DNA from: Fimenecus sp052298855
GTDB taxonomy: Bacteria > Bacillota > Clostridia > Oscillospirales > Acutalibacteraceae
Direction: 5' to 3'
DNA length: 64,000 bases
Assembly (NCBI GenBank): GCA_052298855.1
Contig: DAVZXP010000007.1
Coordinates: 1-64,000 of the forward strand
The translations under genes were made by a program, and so were the position numbers. The notes under the pieces were generated by a model. It was not told the DNA's origin, did no database searches, and saw nothing but the letters and a program-made list of their open reading frames with translations. Below are positions 50,063 to 58,102 of the stretch, piece after piece. Numbering within the stretch: the first letter of the stretch is position 1; each line of letters starts with the position of its first letter.

Positions 50063-50776
50063 ATGCTTGAAAAAAGATTTGAAGAACTTTATAACAGGGC
50101 TTATGAGCGAGGATACAACACCTTTTCTCCGTTTTTGACCTTGCCCGAAATAAGCGAGCTTAAAAAAATGTATCTGCCGTGCGTTCTATTTGGCGGATAT
50201 GATGACGCTCAAAGGGTTGTGGCAGGCTTCGGCGAGAATGTCGAAAATGACGATTTCCCTATAACCTGCGTTAAAATAGAGCCTCTTAACGAGAAATTTG
50301 CCGACTGTCTTACGCACAGGGATTTTTTAGGCTCGATTATGAATCTCGGAATTAAGCGTGAAACCGTTGGCGATATAATCGTTGACGGTAAATGTGGATA
50401 TGTTATTTGCATTGAAAATATTGCGGATTATATCTGCGAAAATCTGACGAGAGTACGGCACACGAGCGTTGAAGCGAAACGGTCTTTAATCCCCGAAAAT
50501 ACGGCGGAAAGCTTTGAAACGATAACTGTCTTTGCGTCGTCAAAAAGGCTTGATGTTGTTATAGGTGCGGTTTACAATTTATCAAGAAGTGAGTCGTCAA
50601 AGCTCATTGCTTCGGAACGGGTATTTATAAATTCTGTTTTGACACTTTCCGCTTCTAAAACAGTTAGCGACAATGACATTATAACCGTCCGAGGATATGG
50701 AAGATTTATCGTTTCGGAAGAGGTCAAGACAACTAAAAAAGGCAGACTTGTGCTTGAAATAAAGAAGTATTGCTGA
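50063..50776 (+). CDS. YlmH-family S4-domain RNA-binding protein
   Basis: The 237-residue protein resembles YlmH of the Bacillota division cluster. Its N-terminal part has YNTFSPFLTLPEISELKK and YDDAQRVVAGFGE, a middle part LTHRDFLGSIMNLGIKRETVGDI, and a C-terminal S4 domain (RLDVVIGAVYNLSRSESSKLI). YlmH has been linked to rescue of stalled ribosomes and to septum-related growth. The start is uncertain: ATG codons at 50048 and 50063 both have weak ribosome sites, and the later one leaves a workable leader behind the promoter. No division genes are adjacent. Confidence 0.85.
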   Translation: MLEKRFEELYNRAYERGYNTFSPFLTLPEISELKKMYLPCVLFGGYDDAQRVVAGFGENVENDDFPITCVKIEPLNEKFADCLTHRDFLGSIMNLGIKRETVGDIIVDGKCGYVICIENIADYICENLTRVRHTSVEAKRSLIPENTAESFETITVFASSKRLDVVIGAVYNLSRSESSKLIASERVFINSVLTLSASKTVSDNDIITVRGYGRFIVSEEVKTTKKGRLVLEIKKYC

Positions 50777-50837
50777 CGGAGGTTATATTATATAAAATCG
50801 GCGGAATACATGCTTTGATTTTCGACAATAATATAAA

Positions 50838-50867
50838 TTGACAACCGATTATATGCCGTGTTAAAAT
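50838..50867 (+). promoter_or_regulatory. Promoter of the pyk leader
   Basis: TTGACA (50838-50843) and TAAAAT (50862-50867) are 18 bp apart. Confidence 0.72.
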
Positions 50868-50873
50868 AATTGT

Positions 50874-50974
50874 GCAGTATATGTGGTGGAGTCTGTCATA
50901 GGTCGAAATCGACTTATTTATGCTGTTGTCATTTTATATGATAGGGGACAGAACTGCGGTTTTGTCCCTTTTTT
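50874..50974 (+). promoter_or_regulatory. Leader with intrinsic terminator in front of pyk (attenuator candidate)
   Basis: Between the promoter and the pyk start lies a 10-bp stem gggacagaac / gttttgtccc (50945-50954 with 50959-50968, one G-U pair), loop TGCG, followed by six T residues. Upstream, TCTGTC (50892-50897) could pair with GACAGA (50947-50952) and break the terminator. A local hairpin gtcgaaatcgac sits in between. It may be an attenuator or may end a short separate RNA. Confidence 0.55.
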
Positions 50975-51009
50975 GATAGGCCCTCATTAAAGAAAGAAGA
51001 GGATTGACT

Positions 51010-52419
51010 ATGAGAAAAACGAAGATTGTCTGTACCGTAGGTCCTGCTTGCGAAAACGAAGAAACCTTGCAAAAAATGCTTGAGGCGGGAATGAATGTAG
51101 CGAGACTTAATTTTTCGCACGGCACACACGAGGAACAGCAGAAAAGAATCAACCTTTTGAAATCGGTACGTGAAAAGGCTAATAAACCGCTTGCTCTTAT
51201 GCTTGATACAAAAGGTCCTGAATACCGTGTCGGACTTTTCAAAGACGGGCAATGTACACTTAAAGAGGGCGACACATTTACCTTTACCGCCGAGGATGTT
51301 ATGGGCGACGAGAACAGAGTATCCGTAAGCTATAAGGAGCTTGCAAAGGAAATGTCGGTTGGCGATAAAATCCTTGTAAATAACGGATTGTTGATTTTTA
51401 CCGTCACAAAAATTGACGGAAAAAATGTTGTTTGCAGAACGGATGCAGGCGGAGTTATCTCAAACAGAAAAAGTATGAGCTTCCCCGGAAAAGTGTTGAA
51501 GCAAAAATATTTGAGCGATTATGACAAGGCGGATTTGCTTTTCGGAATAAAGAACGATATTGATTATATCGCTTGTTCTTTTGTATCCTGTAAGCAGGAT
51601 ATTGAGGATATAAAAGCGTTTCTTGATGAAAACGGTGCAAAGGCAATAAGCCTTATTGCTAAAATCGAGAACAGAGCCGGAATTGACAATATTGAGGATA
51701 TATGCTCCGTCTGCGACGGTATTATGATAGGCAGGGGAGATATGGGCGTTGAAATTCCCTATGAGGAGCTGCCCGCAATTCAAAAAGAGCTTATCACGAA
51801 GTGCCGTATGCTTGGTAAAAGGGTTATTACGGCAACGGAAATGCTTGAGTCGATGATTACCAATCCGAGACCTACAAGGGCAGAGATTTCCGACGTTGCT
51901 AATGCGGTTTACGACGGAACGAGTGCCGTTATGCTTTCAGGTGAAACGGCGGCAGGTAAATATCCCGTGCAGACGGTTGAAGCGATGTCGAGAATTGCCG
52001 AAAACACAGAGCAGAATATCCGTTACAAAAAGCGTTTTGCAAACACGGAGTTTCGTATTCGCAACGAGATGGACGCTATTTCACACTCCGTTTGCGGTAT
52101 GGCAATGGATATAGGCGCAAAGGCGATTGTTGTATGCTCGATTTCGGGTATGACGGCTCGAATGGTATCGAGATTCCGCCCGCCCGTCGATATTATTGGT
52201 CTTTCGGTAAACAAAAAGACTTATCATCAGCTTTCAATGTCTTGGGGCGTTACCCCCGTAATGTGCGAGGTTTATCCGTCTATTGAGGTGCTTTTCTATA
52301 CGGCAAAGCAGATGGCGAAAAAGACCTTGAACTTGAAAACAGGCGACAGAATACTTATAACCGGAGGTACCTCCGACACCACGGGCAACACAAACACAAT
52401 AAGAATTGCTACAATATAA
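51010..52419 (+). CDS. pyk: Pyruvate kinase
   Basis: The 469-residue enzyme makes pyruvate and ATP from phosphoenolpyruvate. It has TKIVCTVGPACENEETL, MNVARLNFSHG, LDTKGPEYR, the active-site IMIGRGDMGVEIP, ITATEMLESMI and the C-terminal VCSISGMTARMVSRFRP. It ends after the regulatory domain without the extra phosphotransferase-like domain found in Bacillus. The ATG at 51010 follows AAGAGGA. The preceding leader contains a terminator. Confidence 0.97.
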   Translation: MRKTKIVCTVGPACENEETLQKMLEAGMNVARLNFSHGTHEEQQKRINLLKSVREKANKPLALMLDTKGPEYRVGLFKDGQCTLKEGDTFTFTAEDVMGDENRVSVSYKELAKEMSVGDKILVNNGLLIFTVTKIDGKNVVCRTDAGGVISNRKSMSFPGKVLKQKYLSDYDKADLLFGIKNDIDYIACSFVSCKQDIEDIKAFLDENGAKAISLIAKIENRAGIDNIEDICSVCDGIMIGRGDMGVEIPYEELPAIQKELITKCRMLGKRVITATEMLESMITNPRPTRAEISDVANAVYDGTSAVMLSGETAAGKYPVQTVEAMSRIAENTEQNIRYKKRFANTEFRIRNEMDAISHSVCGMAMDIGAKAIVVCSISGMTARMVSRFRPPVDIIGLSVNKKTYHQLSMSWGVTPVMCEVYPSIEVLFYTAKQMAKKTLNLKTGDRILITGGTSDTTGNTNTIRIATI

Positions 52420-52427
52420 CAAAATGT

Positions 52428-52454
52428 AAGCCGTCCTATATGGGCGGCTTTTTG
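52428..52454 (+). terminator. Terminator of pyk
   Basis: A 9-bp stem aagccgtcc / gggcggctt is followed by TTTGTT. Confidence 0.85.
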
Positions 52455-52468
52455 TTGCAAACATTTGA

Positions 52469-52497
52469 TTGAAAAGGGTATTCATATATGATATACT
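52469..52497 (+). promoter_or_regulatory. Promoter of the fucosidase operon
   Basis: TTGAAA (52469-52474) and TATACT (52492-52497) are 17 bp apart. Confidence 0.72.
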
Positions 52498-52529
52498 TTA
52501 ATAGAATATTATGAAAAGCAGGTGTTACT

Positions 52530-53948
52530 ATGGTCGAGGCTTATAAGCGTGCGGCGCAGGTCGTTCCCTCGGAACGCCAACTGAATTGGCAAAAGCTTGA
52601 ATTTTATGCGTTTTGTCATTTCGGTATGAATACATTTACAGGTAACGAGTGGGGCGACGGTACGGCTTCTCCCGAGCTGTTTAATCCTATCGATTTTGAT
52701 GCCGAGCAGTGGGCAAAAGCTATCAAAAACGGCGGAATGAGCGCTATGATTTTGACCTGTAAGCACCACGACGGTTTCTGCCTTTGGCCGAGTGCATATA
52801 CCGATTACAGCGTAAAAGCAAGCCCGTTTAAGAACGGTAACGGCGATGTTGTAAAAGAGGTTTCCGATGCTTGCAGAAAATACGGCTTGAAATTCGGCAT
52901 TTATCTCTCTCCGTGGGACAGACACGAAGCAAGTTACGGTAAGGGCGAAGAATATAACGAATACTATAAAAATCAGTTGAGAGAGCTTCTTTCAAACTAT
53001 GGTGACATTTTCTGCATTTGGCTTGACGGTGCGTGCGGAGAGGGTAAAAACGGCAAGGTTCAGGAATACGATTGGCCCGGCTATTATAAGGTTATGCGTG
53101 AGCTTCAACCGAATGCTACAATCAATGTTTGCGGTCCCGATGTTCGTTGGGTAGGCAACGAGGCAGGTGTCGGCAGAGAGAGCGAATGGAGCGTTGTTCC
53201 GTCTTACTATTCTATTAACGAATTTACCGCTGAAAACTCTCAAAAAGAAGATAACAAAAAATTCCGCAAGAGCCACAGCCAAATGATTATGGATATGGGC
53301 TCGAGAAAGGCGATAGCGGATGCGGACGAGCTTATTTGGTATCCGTCCGAGGTTGACGTTTCGATAAGACCGGGCTGGTTTTTCCACGAGAGCGAAAATT
53401 ACAAACAAAAATCACTTAAAAAGCTGATGAAAATTTATTTGAGTTCTGTCGGAAACAACTCGACTTTACTTTTGAATATTCCGCCCGATAAGACGGGTAA
53501 AATCTATGAAACAGATGTGCTTTTGCTCGACAGCTTCAGACGCACGCTTAAAAGACGCTTCCCGAATGACCTTTTGAAAAACGCAAAGGTAACAGCTTCT
53601 TCAAACAGCGAAAATGCAAAGAATATAATTTCTTCCGACGATACTCTTTTCTGGCAGGCTGACGAAAAGGACGAAAAGCCCGAAATTGTATTTGAATTCC
53701 CCGAAAAGACGGAGTTTGACGCACTTGTGTTGCAGGAAAATATCGCAACGGGTCAGCAGATAGAGAAGTTTTCGGTTTATATCGAGCAGTTTGGCACTTG
53801 GAGAAAAATTTCCAAGAAAACTGTAATCGGATATAAGAAAATTATCACTTTCAAAAGACCTAAAAAGACGAAGAAAATCAAAATCAGAATTGACTCATAC
53901 AGAGTTAAATGTACGCTCAATAAAGTGGAAGCGCACAAATCGGAGTAA
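52530..53948 (+). CDS. Alpha-L-fucosidase (GH29)
   Basis: The 472-residue protein has the GH29 barrel: FYAFCHFGMNTFTGNEWGDG, MILTCKHHDGFCLWPSAYT, FGIYLSPWDRHE and IWLDGACGEGKNG, the last with the expected nucleophile aspartate. NNSTLLLNIPPDKTG and a C-terminal F5/8-type beta-sandwich-like domain (about 350-470) follow. There is no signal peptide, so it acts in the cytoplasm on imported fucosylated oligosaccharides or glycosides. It is the first gene of a four-gene run ending at 57020. Confidence 0.92.
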   Translation: MVEAYKRAAQVVPSERQLNWQKLEFYAFCHFGMNTFTGNEWGDGTASPELFNPIDFDAEQWAKAIKNGGMSAMILTCKHHDGFCLWPSAYTDYSVKASPFKNGNGDVVKEVSDACRKYGLKFGIYLSPWDRHEASYGKGEEYNEYYKNQLRELLSNYGDIFCIWLDGACGEGKNGKVQEYDWPGYYKVMRELQPNATINVCGPDVRWVGNEAGVGRESEWSVVPSYYSINEFTAENSQKEDNKKFRKSHSQMIMDMGSRKAIADADELIWYPSEVDVSIRPGWFFHESENYKQKSLKKLMKIYLSSVGNNSTLLLNIPPDKTGKIYETDVLLLDSFRRTLKRRFPNDLLKNAKVTASSNSENAKNIISSDDTLFWQADEKDEKPEIVFEFPEKTEFDALVLQENIATGQQIEKFSVYIEQFGTWRKISKKTVIGYKKIITFKRPKKTKKIKIRIDSYRVKCTLNKVEAHKSE

Positions 53949-53949
53949 T

Positions 53950-54951
53950 ATGATACTTACATTCCCCACATTTTACCGAGATTTCAAATGTATAGCAAAT
54001 CGTTGTACGGACAGCTGTTGTATCGGCTGGGAGATTGATATTGACTCGGCTGCATACGATAAATATAGGCTTATGCCAGAAAGTTTTCAAAAAAATATTG
54101 CCGTATGCGACGGTGTGGCGCATTTTGTTTTAACACAGGATGAGCGTTGCCCGTTTCTCCAAAAGGACGGACTTTGTAAAATCATTCTCGAACATTCGGA
54201 GGATATGCTTTGCGATATATGCCGTGAGCATCCGAGGTTTTACGAGTGGTATGGCGAGTATAAGGACGCAGGAGTCGGACTTTGTTGTGAAGAAGCGGTA
54301 AGGCTTTTGTTCGAGGGCGACGGCGTACTCGAATATGAGAGCGTTGAAACCGAAGAGGCGACGGACGACGACACACCCGAGGAAGTATGCGAAGAGATAT
54401 TTGCACTTCGGCAAAGGCTGTTTTCCGTTATCAACCGACGGGATTTGCCCTTTACCGAAAGGGTGAAAAAATGCTTCGGCGAAACAGGCGTTAAAGACGT
54501 CGGAACGCAGAGCGGTACGGACGCATTCTACGGAGAATGTGTCGTAATAATGAAAGAGATGTCGCCCTTTGACGAATTGTGGGACGGTTATACCGAAGCA
54601 CTTGAAGCACTGGCATTTGATGACATAAAAAAGCGCTTTAGTAAAATTTCGTCTAAAGAACAAATGCGGTATGAAAAATCTCTTTCGTATTTCGTTTTCA
54701 GGTACTTTATAAAGGCGTGCTTTGACGGAGATATATCGGCTCATTTCAAATTTGCGGTTATGATGACGGTATTTGAAATTCTCATTGACTGTGTGAACTG
54801 GGATTTGCCGTTCAACACCCGCTATTTGTCAAAGCAGGTCGAATATTCCGAGGAAAACATTGACCTTTTGACCGATGAGTGCTGTTTCAATGCATTGATA
54901 AGCGAAAATAACATTCTCGCTTTTCTCAACGAATTATTTAACGGAGGGTAA
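53950..54951 (+). CDS. FliB-family protein (flagellin lysine N-methylase-like)
   Basis: The 333-residue protein has the cysteine-rich pattern of the FliB family: CIANRCTDSCCIGWEI near the start, then CPFLQKDGLCKI, MLCDICREHPRFYEW and VGLCCEEA. These cysteines probably bind an iron-sulphur cluster. Named members methylate flagellin lysines, but close homologues occur in Clostridia without flagella, and no flagellar gene is in this window. The ATG at 53950 begins 1 base after the fucosidase stop, with a CGGAG site inside that gene. Confidence 0.85.
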   Translation: MILTFPTFYRDFKCIANRCTDSCCIGWEIDIDSAAYDKYRLMPESFQKNIAVCDGVAHFVLTQDERCPFLQKDGLCKIILEHSEDMLCDICREHPRFYEWYGEYKDAGVGLCCEEAVRLLFEGDGVLEYESVETEEATDDDTPEEVCEEIFALRQRLFSVINRRDLPFTERVKKCFGETGVKDVGTQSGTDAFYGECVVIMKEMSPFDELWDGYTEALEALAFDDIKKRFSKISSKEQMRYEKSLSYFVFRYFIKACFDGDISAHFKFAVMMTVFEILIDCVNWDLPFNTRYLSKQVEYSEENIDLLTDECCFNALISENNILAFLNELFNGG

Positions 54952-54953
54952 TT

Positions 54954-55865
54954 ATGAAAAAAGGGGTTAAGATTTTTATAATCGTTTTGGTGCTGATACT
55001 TGTTGCGGCGGCGATAACGGCGTTTTTGCTTTTAAGATATTATCCGCATTACAAAGCTGAAAAGAAGCCCGCACAGTTTACGGACATCAAGGAAGTTGAC
55101 GAACCTATCAGGGTTATGAGCGCAAATCTGCGCTGCATAAATCCGCTCGATACGGGTAAGAAAAGCTGGTTCTACCGTGCCGATCTTATAATTAAAAACA
55201 TTGAGAACAACAAGCCGTCGATAATCGGCTTCCAGGAGGCTACAAAGTGGCAGTACGCATATCTCAAGGATTGCCTCACGGACTTCGATTCGGTTATTAC
55301 ATACCGTGACGAGTCAACATTTTCCGAGGGCTGCCCGATTTTCTACCGTACGGATATGTACGACCTTGTGGACAAGGGCTCTTTCTGGCTTTCGGAAACT
55401 CCCGAGGTAATGAGCAAGGACTGGAACTCAAAATGTTACAGAATTTGCAGCTATGTCATTCTCAAAGAAAAATCAACCGAAAAGGAATTTGTCGTTTTCA
55501 ACACACATCTTGACCATGTCAGTGACGAGGCAAGAATAAACGGCATAGGCGTTGTGCTCGACAAAATTTCACAGTTCGGTTCGCTGCCGAGTATGATTAT
55601 GGGCGATTTCAACGCCGAAGAGGGAAGCGTAACCTATGAAAATGTTACAAAGGATTTCCTTGACGCAAGGTATCAGGTTGACAACACAGTTGACTCCTGC
55701 ACTTATCAGAATTTCGGCAAGGAGCTTGACAGAAACCGTATCGACTACTTTATGATTTCAAAAACAGGCATAAATGTCAAAAGCTATAAGGTCGTAACAG
55801 ACACCTTTGACGGCGTTTATCCGAGCGACCACTTCCCGTTGCTTGCGGAATTTACACTTGTATAA
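54954..55865 (+). CDS. Membrane-anchored endonuclease/exonuclease/phosphatase-family protein
   Basis: The 303-residue protein has one N-terminal hydrophobic segment (about 5-28), placing the catalytic domain outside the cell. The fold's motifs are present: RVMSANLRC, IIGFQEATKW, VFNTHLDHVSDEARINGI, MIMGDFNAEEGSV, RNRIDYFMIS and YPSDHFPLLAEF. Relatives cleave DNA, phosphoinositides or sphingomyelin; the substrate is not clear here. It starts 2 bp after the FliB-like gene, after GGAGGG, so translation is coupled. Confidence 0.88.
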   Translation: MKKGVKIFIIVLVLILVAAAITAFLLLRYYPHYKAEKKPAQFTDIKEVDEPIRVMSANLRCINPLDTGKKSWFYRADLIIKNIENNKPSIIGFQEATKWQYAYLKDCLTDFDSVITYRDESTFSEGCPIFYRTDMYDLVDKGSFWLSETPEVMSKDWNSKCYRICSYVILKEKSTEKEFVVFNTHLDHVSDEARINGIGVVLDKISQFGSLPSMIMGDFNAEEGSVTYENVTKDFLDARYQVDNTVDSCTYQNFGKELDRNRIDYFMISKTGINVKSYKVVTDTFDGVYPSDHFPLLAEFTLV

Positions 55866-55886
55866 ACTTGTATAACAGGAGAAAAT

Positions 55887-57020
55887 ATGTCGGAACTTAT
55901 TGCTACAAAAGAATACCTTTTGAAAGCGGTCGGAGCTGTTATAAATTCAAGGGAAATACCGAGAATTCCCGAGGATATTAACCAAGATTTGCTTATAGAG
56001 CTTGTTGTTAAAAATTCCTTGCAGGCTATCGGCTATATTGCCTTTGCAAAGCAGGAATTCAAATATAATGACAGGCTTGAAAAGTCATATCGAACAGTCG
56101 TTGCCCGTGAAATGAGCCAACAGGCTGAAGCGGATAGAATCAGGAAAGAGTTTTCTGAAAACGGCATTGATTTTATGTTCCTCAAGGGTTCTCATTTGAA
56201 AAAGCTGTATCCTTTACCCGAACTGCGATTTATGGCGGATATGGACGTGCTTGTTCGGTTGAGCGATGTTGAAAGGGCAAAGGAAATATTGCTCTCGCAC
56301 GGCTTTGAACAAAAAATGGATAACGGAAAAGACATTGTGCTTACCAAAAAGCCGTTTTTGACGGTTGAACTTCATAATACGCTGTTTGTGGAAGAATATT
56401 ATATGTATGACTATTTCCTTTCGGTTTGGGATAAGGCAAAGAAAATCAGCGAACACGAATACGTAATGACAGACAGCGATATGTATATCTACACAATGGC
56501 ACATCTTGCCGAGCATTTTACCACAGGCGGTGCGTGTTTCAGACCGACTATGGATATTTATTTAATGTGTGAAAAAATGTCGGAGACGCTTGACTTTTCA
56601 TATATAGAAAAAGAGTTTCAAAAGCTCTCGCTTGAGGATTTTGCAAAGAAAATCGAAGCGGTGTCAAAGCAGATGTTTTCAGAGTGCAAGAAAGACCAAT
56701 CACTTGAAATCACGGAGAATTTCATAGTGTTGGGTCCACCCGTTAAAAACACGGGCGTTGCGAATTTAGACGGCAAAAAGCGTTCAAAGGCACAGAATAT
56801 TTTTAAGTCATTATTTCCGTCGCTCAAACATATGAAATTGCTTTTCCCTGTACTGAAAAAGGCACCTGTTCTCTTGCCGATTTTTTGGATTGTGCGACTT
56901 GTTGAACGAGTGTTTAATAAAACCGCAAGAGAGAAATTTGCAAGAATTAAAAACGCCGACTCAAAAGATATTGAAATAATGGAAAAGATTTATAGAGAGT
57001 CAGGAATAAAAAAAATATAA
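55887..57020 (+). CDS. Nucleotidyltransferase-family protein (NTP_transf_5-like)
   Basis: The 377-residue protein has FMFLKGSHLKKLYPLPELRFMADMDVLV, the pattern of uncharacterised nucleotidyltransferases (PF14907 type) with the metal-binding DMDVLV. VELHNTLF, with a histidine typical of the family, follows. A hydrophobic stretch near residues 317-333 may attach it to the membrane. Family members often sit near polysaccharide or peptide-export genes. It begins 21 bp after the nuclease-like gene and ends the operon. Confidence 0.8.
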   Translation: MSELIATKEYLLKAVGAVINSREIPRIPEDINQDLLIELVVKNSLQAIGYIAFAKQEFKYNDRLEKSYRTVVAREMSQQAEADRIRKEFSENGIDFMFLKGSHLKKLYPLPELRFMADMDVLVRLSDVERAKEILLSHGFEQKMDNGKDIVLTKKPFLTVELHNTLFVEEYYMYDYFLSVWDKAKKISEHEYVMTDSDMYIYTMAHLAEHFTTGGACFRPTMDIYLMCEKMSETLDFSYIEKEFQKLSLEDFAKKIEAVSKQMFSECKKDQSLEITENFIVLGPPVKNTGVANLDGKKRSKAQNIFKSLFPSLKHMKLLFPVLKKAPVLLPIFWIVRLVERVFNKTAREKFARIKNADSKDIEIMEKIYRESGIKKI

Positions 57021-57024
57021 CATA

Positions 57025-57068
57025 ACCCCCGAGTATATCCGATAAAGATATATTCGGGGGTCAATTTT
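57025..57068 (+). terminator. Terminator of the fucosidase operon
   Basis: A 15-bp stem with G-U pairs (57025-57039 with 57047-57061) is followed by a weak T tail. It lies between convergent genes and could serve both. Confidence 0.8.
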
Positions 57069-57085
57069 GTTATTAAACTTTATAT

Positions 57086-57949
57086 TTACGCCAAGCCGAG
57101 ATATTCTTCAAGGCATTGATTGTTTTCTTTCATTTCTTTTGCGGCTTGTGTTCCGACATATCGCCAATGCCACGGCTCAAAATTCATACCGGTTATAGCC
57201 GTTTTATCCTCCGGATAGCGAAGAATAAAGCCGTAATTGTGTGCGTTTTCGCAAAGCCACTTGTACTCTTTTGTGTTGATAAAATCCGAGCTTGCGCTGA
57301 CAATATCCATTGCAAGACCTGCGTTGTGCTCGCTGCAACCTGCCGGAAGCACCTGTGCACTTGCTTTTTGATTTGCTTCCTCTGCCGATATTCCTTGATT
57401 TACATAGAAATTAACTTTTCTGTTGTAAGTTGTTTCTTGAAGTGCATAGGAATGATAGCCCGAATAGGGAGTGAGCACGCAGCCCGAAAGCTTTGCCGCC
57501 GCATACATTTCGCCATAACGCTCGCTGACTCTTGAATCAAGCTGTATATTACTGCCGCTTATCGCATTTGAAAGAGTCGGAGCGTAAGAGTCGGGAAGCG
57601 GATATTTTGTGTTTATTATCGCAAGATTCCACTTTTCCGCATCTGTTATCGGAATTACCGTAGCAGGCTTCTTTTCGGCAGCCTTTGTTTCGGGAACTGC
57701 TTGAGGCTCTTCGTTAACAGGCTCGGGTTGAGGTTCAGGTTGAGGTTGAGGATCTTTGGTTTGTTCTTCTTGACTTTCCGATGGACTTTCGGTTTGATTG
57801 CGGTCATAAAGTTTAATCTTCGGAGTGGTGTCTCCGACGGATTTATATAAAATGATAAGCGGTACCATAATTACCGCAAGAATAACAAGCAATATAATTT
57901 TTGTGCGTAACGTTCTTTTAGATATACCTTTTTTATTATTGTTTTCCAT
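57086..57949 (-). CDS. D-alanyl-D-alanine carboxypeptidase-like M15 (VanY) peptidase
   Basis: The 287-residue protein has an N-terminal membrane segment (about 14-33), a Pro/Glu/Gln-rich linker (about 55-95, PQPEPQPEPVNEE) and a C-terminal M15B zinc peptidase domain. Metal and catalytic residues appear in SEHNAGLAMDIV and EPWHWRYVG. Such enzymes trim the terminal D-alanine of peptidoglycan stems outside the cell. It is monocistronic. Confidence 0.92.
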   Translation of the reverse strand: MENNNKKGISKRTLRTKIILLVILAVIMVPLIILYKSVGDTTPKIKLYDRNQTESPSESQEEQTKDPQPQPEPQPEPVNEEPQAVPETKAAEKKPATVIPITDAEKWNLAIINTKYPLPDSYAPTLSNAISGSNIQLDSRVSERYGEMYAAAKLSGCVLTPYSGYHSYALQETTYNRKVNFYVNQGISAEEANQKASAQVLPAGCSEHNAGLAMDIVSASSDFINTKEYKWLCENAHNYGFILRYPEDKTAITGMNFEPWHWRYVGTQAAKEMKENNQCLEEYLGLA

Positions 57950-58037
57950 GTCCTTTGCCTTTCACAAGTGAATGAATATATTTTATTCAATTTATCTGCC
58001 GTTGTCAATTCAAATATAATAGTATATTGATTTATTA

Positions 58038-58066
58038 TCGACAAATGTAAAAAAATGTGATAAAAT
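58038..58066 (+). promoter_or_regulatory. Promoter of the M28 peptidase gene
   Basis: TCGACA (58038-58043) and TAAAAT (58061-58066) are 17 bp apart. Confidence 0.6.
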
Positions 58067-58102
58067 ATATTGGTTTATTTTTTAAGACAGGAGTGTAGCT
58101 TA

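Noticed and set aside
53950..54951. Evidence for flagellar genes near the FliB-like gene
   Set aside because: No flagellin, hook, motor or export gene is present anywhere in the window.
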